Positions 58,208-64,000 of a stretch of DNA of 64,000 nt are shown in pieces. Below the pieces are notes generated by a model. It was given only the letters and a program-made list of their open reading frames with translations, made no database searches and was not told the DNA's origin. The DNA lies in NCBI GenBank assembly GCA_013397435.1, contig VZRG01000771.1, positions 186,001 through 250,000 of the forward strand, given 5' to 3'. Source of the DNA: Erythrocercus mccallii. Lineage: Eukaryota > Chordata > Aves > Passeriformes > Dicruridae. The stretch's first letter is position 1; each line of letters opens with the position of its first letter. Both the position numbers and the translations under genes were made by a program.

Positions 58208-61200
58208 GTGAGTCTTTGCTGATGGAGAATGAAAAGGCTGAAGCCAAGGCCTGAAAGACAGGATCATGTGCAGATCTTCGTGCATGTGGCTGAGCATGCC
58301 AGCAAGGCTAAAGCAGCTCACAGAGCAGTTTTATCATTGTGATTCTGCTGCTGTGATTCAGGGAACTGACCTACAAACATGTAAAGCCCCTGTATCCATG
58401 GATGTGGTAAAGAAAGGAAGCAGTGCCTTAAAAGCAAAGCATAATTCTTTTAAACCAACAAGATTTTTTATTAAGTAGAGATCAAGGCTTGGCCAGATGA
58501 AGAACAAAGATAATGTGGAGGGACTGTAAAAAGAAGAGAAGACAGAATAGTTGCAACAAAAGAGAAAGGATCAGAGAGTTGAGACACTACCAGAAAAAGA
58601 CAGAGCTACATTACTGTGAGATGGAGGACTTTTAGGTCCGTAAAGGTTCCCACACAAATACTCATGCTATTTCTGAGCAATACTTTTTAATTCTGGAAGC
58701 AGAATCATCCTGTTACCACAAGACACTGCTTCCTTTTAAGGCTAATGTTTACAAGAGCAATCCACACATACCTATCCTGTCTCCAAAACCACACAGCTTC
58801 AAGAACCTGATGATAGACAAGCCAAAGAACAACGTGCTTTTTGCTAAAATATAGGAATCTAAGTGTGGAAAATTTCCCAGTAGGAGCACGAAGGAGTCCC
58901 CTGGCTGTCCTTCACATCAGAACAAGTGACATTGAGAGGCTGTTGCTGAAGCTGACTGGGGGTGGTTATGCAAGTCATGAATACTCTAAAACCAGTGGCT
59001 GCTTTTCAGGAAAAGGCAGGGAGCAGCAGTGTGTGTTAATAACAGCACAATTCATAGTTTGGTAAAAGATTATTACTGCCAGCATGCCATATGCCAGCAG
59101 GATCCTTTTTCACTGCCAAGAGAGTTCTTTATAGTTACTAGACAGATAATTACTACTGCAGTAGTTGTTTTGGGTAATTTAACACCAGGAAACAGGTTAG
59201 AGAGCAATGGATGCTATCGTTGGTAAGTCTGCAATATTCTTGACTTTCTAGGCAATAAAAATATCCTTCTGAGATTCACTAATGTGACAGGAAATGGTAC
59301 TTTTTAGATTTGGCTTTGGTAAGCCATGAGACCGTTCTAGGAGATCAGATCATAGAAAGTAGATTTGGATTCAGGGTAAACATGTTGAAATTAAATGGAA
59401 AAGTAATTTGAGGTAGATCCTTAACCAATCACAGTATTATGAATAAAGCTGATGGAATGAGAAACATGGGAAGTTAGAACATATCAGGTAGTATGGAAGG
59501 AGAAAGTACCAGAAGAAAGGACATTACTAATGGAGTTCTCCAACAGTCATTTTGTGTATATGTTCATTAATGACTTTTACATAAAAAGCAGGAGTCAGCA
59601 AAGAAAATTTAGTAGAGCATGTTTGTGAGGAATAAGTACAATAAAGACTCAGAAATGACATAGAGGAAAAAAACATGAAAACTGGAATAATAAAAATGAG
59701 AAAAATAAGACAGAAGAAACTCAGTATTCTGTAAGCTGGAATTTATCAACTGGGAATAACTACATCAGTTGATTGGAAGGTTACAAATTATTGAAATGGA
59801 CCACTACATGAAAATAAGCCACAGTCACACTTCTGCGGAACTTACCATCTTTTTTCCAGGAATCAGATAGAGGAGAATGATTAGCCTTTCTTCCAGAACT
59901 TCTGCTTTCCCACACAGGAAACATTCTCTTTCATTTAGCCAGTGCTGAATAGCATCAAGAGTCAAAGGGAGGTACTGGAGGTGTTTGAACAGTTTTTGTA
60001 GTAAGAGGCACACTGTTGCCAGGGCCTCCTTTCCCACTGGTGTTTCTGCCAAGTAAACTCAGTGCTGACCACAGTATACTTATGGAGATAGTAGTGGGTG
60101 AAACCTAGCTGCTGAAGAGGAATTGCCCTGCAAGGCTGACATGCATCTTCCTGCCTTGTCTCCAAAGAGAAATCTGCTCCAACACATCTCTGTGGAAACA
60201 GTTTTCTGCTTTAATGAGGTGAACACATACCTTGTGGTACTTGGATCAGCTCTCTTCTCTTAGCCATACCCAGATGAGCTCTAGGTAATCTGAGGCAAAA
60301 TGAGACTGCCAGTATTGTCTGTAGCCAATGTAACGTGCCTTAAATCCACACCAGCTCCTGCTGCTCTTATTCTGAAAATCTGCAATTTTCTAGAAGCTTA
60401 ATCACTGCATCTCCCAGCTCTGGCCCCCATTCCTCTGACTAGGTTTTTTTTTTTCCCTTCTGCATTAAACTTGTCAGGGTCGTTTTTAATCTCTTTAAGA
60501 CTAGAAGAAGTTAAGGTGATACATAAATGTTTAATAGCTTAACTGGCAGAGCCATTGTTGGGGATGGTAGCTACTGGAGGCTTAATCCTACTCCAGGTTT
60601 TCCATATGGATGGTGGCATTTTTCATTGTTAAATCAGAATCAATTGTTCAAATGTCAAATGTTCTGATGGAAGGTTGATAAATGTCATTTTTCAGCTTGC
60701 AAAGATTCATGTATAAATCTGTCGTATGTGCTTGCTGGAAGCTTGGTTCAAGTGAGCTCAATTACATACCAACCCAGCATGAATACAATTTTGCTTCCAG
60801 ACACTGGAGTGATTGAAGTATGACAGAAAGTGCATGAAAACTGTACATACTGCACGCAGATTTATCCTGCTGCTGGAGTGGTCTTCACCTTGGTTGTTTC
60901 TTGCCCTCTAATAAATACATTTGGCTACATGTTTGCTTGAGGGAGGTTGTTTAGATACAGAATAAACTTCACAGGTGTCTTGTATTTCTAGTGGCTTCCT
61001 AAAAGTTGCAGCTGGTTCATAAATAGAACAGTACTTGATGCTAGGGCCACATCAAAAAAAGAACCTCACACCAAGGGGAAATAAGATCTCCCAGTTCACA
61101 CACTTCATAATTTTAAACCTGTATTGATACTCTATCCATATTAATTATGTATCTGTCACTTTTCAAGCACTCCCACTTTGTCTTTCTATCCAGAGCTGCA

Positions 61201-64000
61201 ATGCTCAGCCTTGCTTCTTTCTTTCTTTCAGATCATTGATAAGAAGACCCCTGACAGGACAGGTTGGGGGCTGGGTGTACATTAGTGCTTAGGAGATGTC
61301 TCCAGCACATCCTTATTAGGAGCCATATCCAGATGGAGCACATACCACAAGCCTTTTCAAAACAGAGGAGAGTTATGATAAGGAGAGAGAAAGGAACAGA
61401 ATAATCCTCAAGTGTAAATCTCAGGGCATCACATCCATTGGAAGGCAACAGATCCTCCTAGTGTTCCCAGGAGACGAGATATTATTTTAATGAAGCTTAT
61501 GCCATCTGCTTTTCTATTTTGCATTTTTAAGTTCCCTTCTCTGGTATGAAATCCCTATGCTAACAGTCTGTGTCTCTCTTGCTTAGCAGTCATGACATTA
61601 GTTTGTGTGAAAACAGAATGGGTAATGTGGAAATTGGTTAGGGTGCTTTAAAACAAGCAACAGGTGGGATTAGCAGTTGTGGCAGAGACATCTTCATCAG
61701 CACATCCACCACACTGGGAGGCTGGTAGTAAATGTCCTGCATGCCTGTCTGCAGATGAACGTGTGGGAGAAAGGCAGAGACACTCACAGCAGCCTTCAGC
61801 CCTCCAAGGTGCCTGTGGCCTTAGATCTAAGCACCTTCTCTCCTTAGACTAGATAGGGGATAAGGCACTGTTTTTGGAAGGTTCCTCAAAGGGGCCATAA
61901 AAGTATGTGAAAATTGAATGTCTAAACTAGAGAAACTGAGTCACACCTCAGGGAAGTTACTGGAATGCTGTTCACTTAGACCAATCAGAACTGGTGGGGT
62001 TAAACAGCAGCAAAAACACCATCACAAGGACATAGAGAATGGTGTTCCCTGGTGTATCTAACTTGGACAAAACAAATTTGTGACTGAGCCCCATCTTGGT
62101 GGAGATTGATGTGAACAGAGGAGATAATCCATCAGGGGACAGAGGCTGACATGTCTGTGTTGCTAACTCCTGCCTTCCAGTCTGCTGCAGATACTGGCTG
62201 TATTCACAGCAGATATTGAATTGCTGTGTGATTAGGGAGGAATAATACCAGAAGTATCAGTCAGAACTACAAAGTCCTCACAGTTCAACTTACCAAAATT
62301 GGTGCATTTCTGGCTGAAATTTTACAGAAGGTCTCTGATCCCAGTAAACAACAGACTGCCCCATGTGGTTTCTGAGATTGATCTTTCAATTGTATAGGTA
62401 TTTAAACCCTTCTCCTGGGGTACGGTGTGTGTTCAGAGCTTGTCTTAAACCTCTCCATCAAAGAGCCACAAAGCACACAGAGCAACCTATCCCAGTGCTG
62501 CCCACAAGGATGCTGTGCTCAGAGATCTCCTTCCAGAATTACTTTTGCCTTAGGTCAAGATGTGGAACTGGGAAGTGCAGTCACAAACAGAGCCGGCAGC
62601 AAGCACCTTGTGTAAGCTGAAAGGCTCTGTATCTGCCCCCATCTGTGGCTCCTTTTCTGCATCATCACTTCCCAGTCTACTCCAAAACTTGTGACTTTTG
62701 AAGGTTTTCATACAGGAAACAGAGTAATAAAGGGGAAGTTGAAATAGACCAGACAGATCAATGCCACTAGTGTATCATTTTGTCAGAATTTCAAGTACTG
62801 TACTATTCCTAATTGCTCTTCTGAAACAAGGTGATTAATGCTAATTAGATACAGCAGCTGTTGTTTCTGGGAAGATGCTCTGTAGGTAAATTAGTGAAAT
62901 ATTTTATAAAAAGGCTTTAACTCTTAAGCTAGGTCCCCAGGTTCCAGCTCTGTTGACAGAATTGCAGGTTTTCATATCCATAACTGTTTGCATGGCAACC
63001 TCAAGCGACATCATTACCTTAAGTGCAAAGAGCTGTTTTGGTCCCCTGGGAGTACTCATTTCCTTGAGCACAGTCTGTGCGCTGTGCAGGGGGTAGGGCG
63101 GGGTGGAAGCCAGAGAGCAGGAGCAGTACAGCACTGCTATTGATTTTCTTCACTAAGACGGAAGTGCAGCCCGCCACTCGGAAGTCTCATGGAGCTTGGG
63201 TGGAATTTATTTAAACATTTTTTTCATCTCTTATTACTCTTTCCATTCATAAGAGAAATGGTATACATAGATTTATGGTAGCATCTTTCCTGTAGGATAT
63301 TTCCAGGCTCCTTTTGGAAAGTATGAGAGAGTGAACAGCTGCATCACATTAAGGCTAGCAGGGCTGTCTGCAGAGAGAGCTGCAAAGATGAGGACAGAAA
63401 ACCAGTTCTGACAGGCATATTATTGCAGATTAGTTAGAAAAGTAGAGGGGCAGAAAGAAAGAGATGCCTGAAACATGCTTAGGTAAAGAGTAAAGCCATT
63501 CAGACAAACTAGCACAAGGCAATCACTGGATTTCAGCAGAGAGATCCAGGCAGGAGGGAATGTATGAGGGGGTGAAACAGAGGGAAAGGAGGTTCCAGTC
63601 AGCAAATCTCAGGAGGAGCATGAGCACATGAATATGGGAATGATATGGCATGAGATTCACCAAATGACCTGGCATTTTGTGTCACTGTAATTTTGCGTGA
63701 TTTGTTATGCCACTGCACCAGGGCTTCACCGGCCTTTCCCAGCCTTCCACAGTGGTGTGTGCGCCTCTCCCATGACACATTCCTGGGTACCAACACATCT
63801 CACAAGCCACCAGATTGACACCCACTCACATCTTGTGTTGCACACACTACAATTGGCTAATACTCCTTCTGATAAAAAGTCATGAAGAAGGAAGCTGTAA
63901 TGTAAGTGGATGATTCTGGGGAGTTGCCTGGCTGTCCTTTAGCCACTCCATGTTTTTATAGTACCTGCAGTCTGATAGTGTAGGAGGAAGAGCTAATTTA
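58208..64000 (+). other. FAM219A: FAM219A intron 2 (start), no exon recognised
   Basis: The intron begins with GTGAGT and continues to the window edge. No segment encoding the expected EKQRELARKG-type continuation is seen. A minus-strand open segment at 59842-60052 ends in a good donor but has no recognised homolog. No mobile element was identified; old repeats may be missed. Confidence 0.75.

Noticed and set aside
61232..61262. Acceptor-like CTTTCTTTCAG followed by a short open stretch and GT, tested as FAM219A exon 3
   Set aside because: The encoded residues do not match the expected continuation after …LQVKL, and the size and phase do not fit.

Overview
This is a vertebrate nuclear window, most likely avian. 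Several CR1 LINE fragments end in the bird-type tail (…ATTCTGTGA), and there are avian-style solo LTRs. One GC-rich CpG island (about 2040-3660) sits in otherwise AT-leaning, mostly non-coding DNA. I found no bacterial-style genes, CRISPR array, tRNA or rRNA. Almost all long open frames are chance frames in intronic or repeat DNA.

The coding content is three short spliced exons of two divergent genes. On the plus strand, FAM219A exon 1 (3073-3132, 20 codons) and exon 2 (58108-58207) are separated by a 54,975-bp first intron; later exons lie beyond the right edge. On the minus strand, a first exon of 11 codons (2296-2328) with a phase-0 GTAAGG donor is best explained as exon 1 of DNAI1, an axonemal outer-arm dynein intermediate chain, with the rest of the gene beyond the left edge. 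DNAI1 and FAM219A are head-to-head neighbours in human 9p13. That segment corresponds to the avian Z chromosome, so Z linkage is a reasonable inference.

The 744 bp between the two start codons form a bidirectional promoter and hold the most interesting structure. Five copies of the palindrome TGAATATTCA (one with one mismatch) recur every 73-80 bp, flanked by GC boxes. A perfect 11-bp-arm inverted repeat shares one base with the third copy. An RFX X-box-like site lies 74 bp upstream of the DNAI1 ATG, and three ETS sites share one orientation. The FAM219A leader carries a (GGC)6 run and a 22-codon upstream ORF.

The long FAM219A intron holds an old LTR (about 5766-6351), two younger solo LTRs 107 bp apart with intact target-site duplications (44534-45106 and 45214-45765), five CR1 fragments, a diverged direct repeat 1.5 kb apart (42361/43862), a TTCC microsatellite (56160-56222) and small tandem repeats. 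A sixth, longer CR1 fragment (about 1376-2024) lies in DNAI1 intron 1, next to the CpG island.
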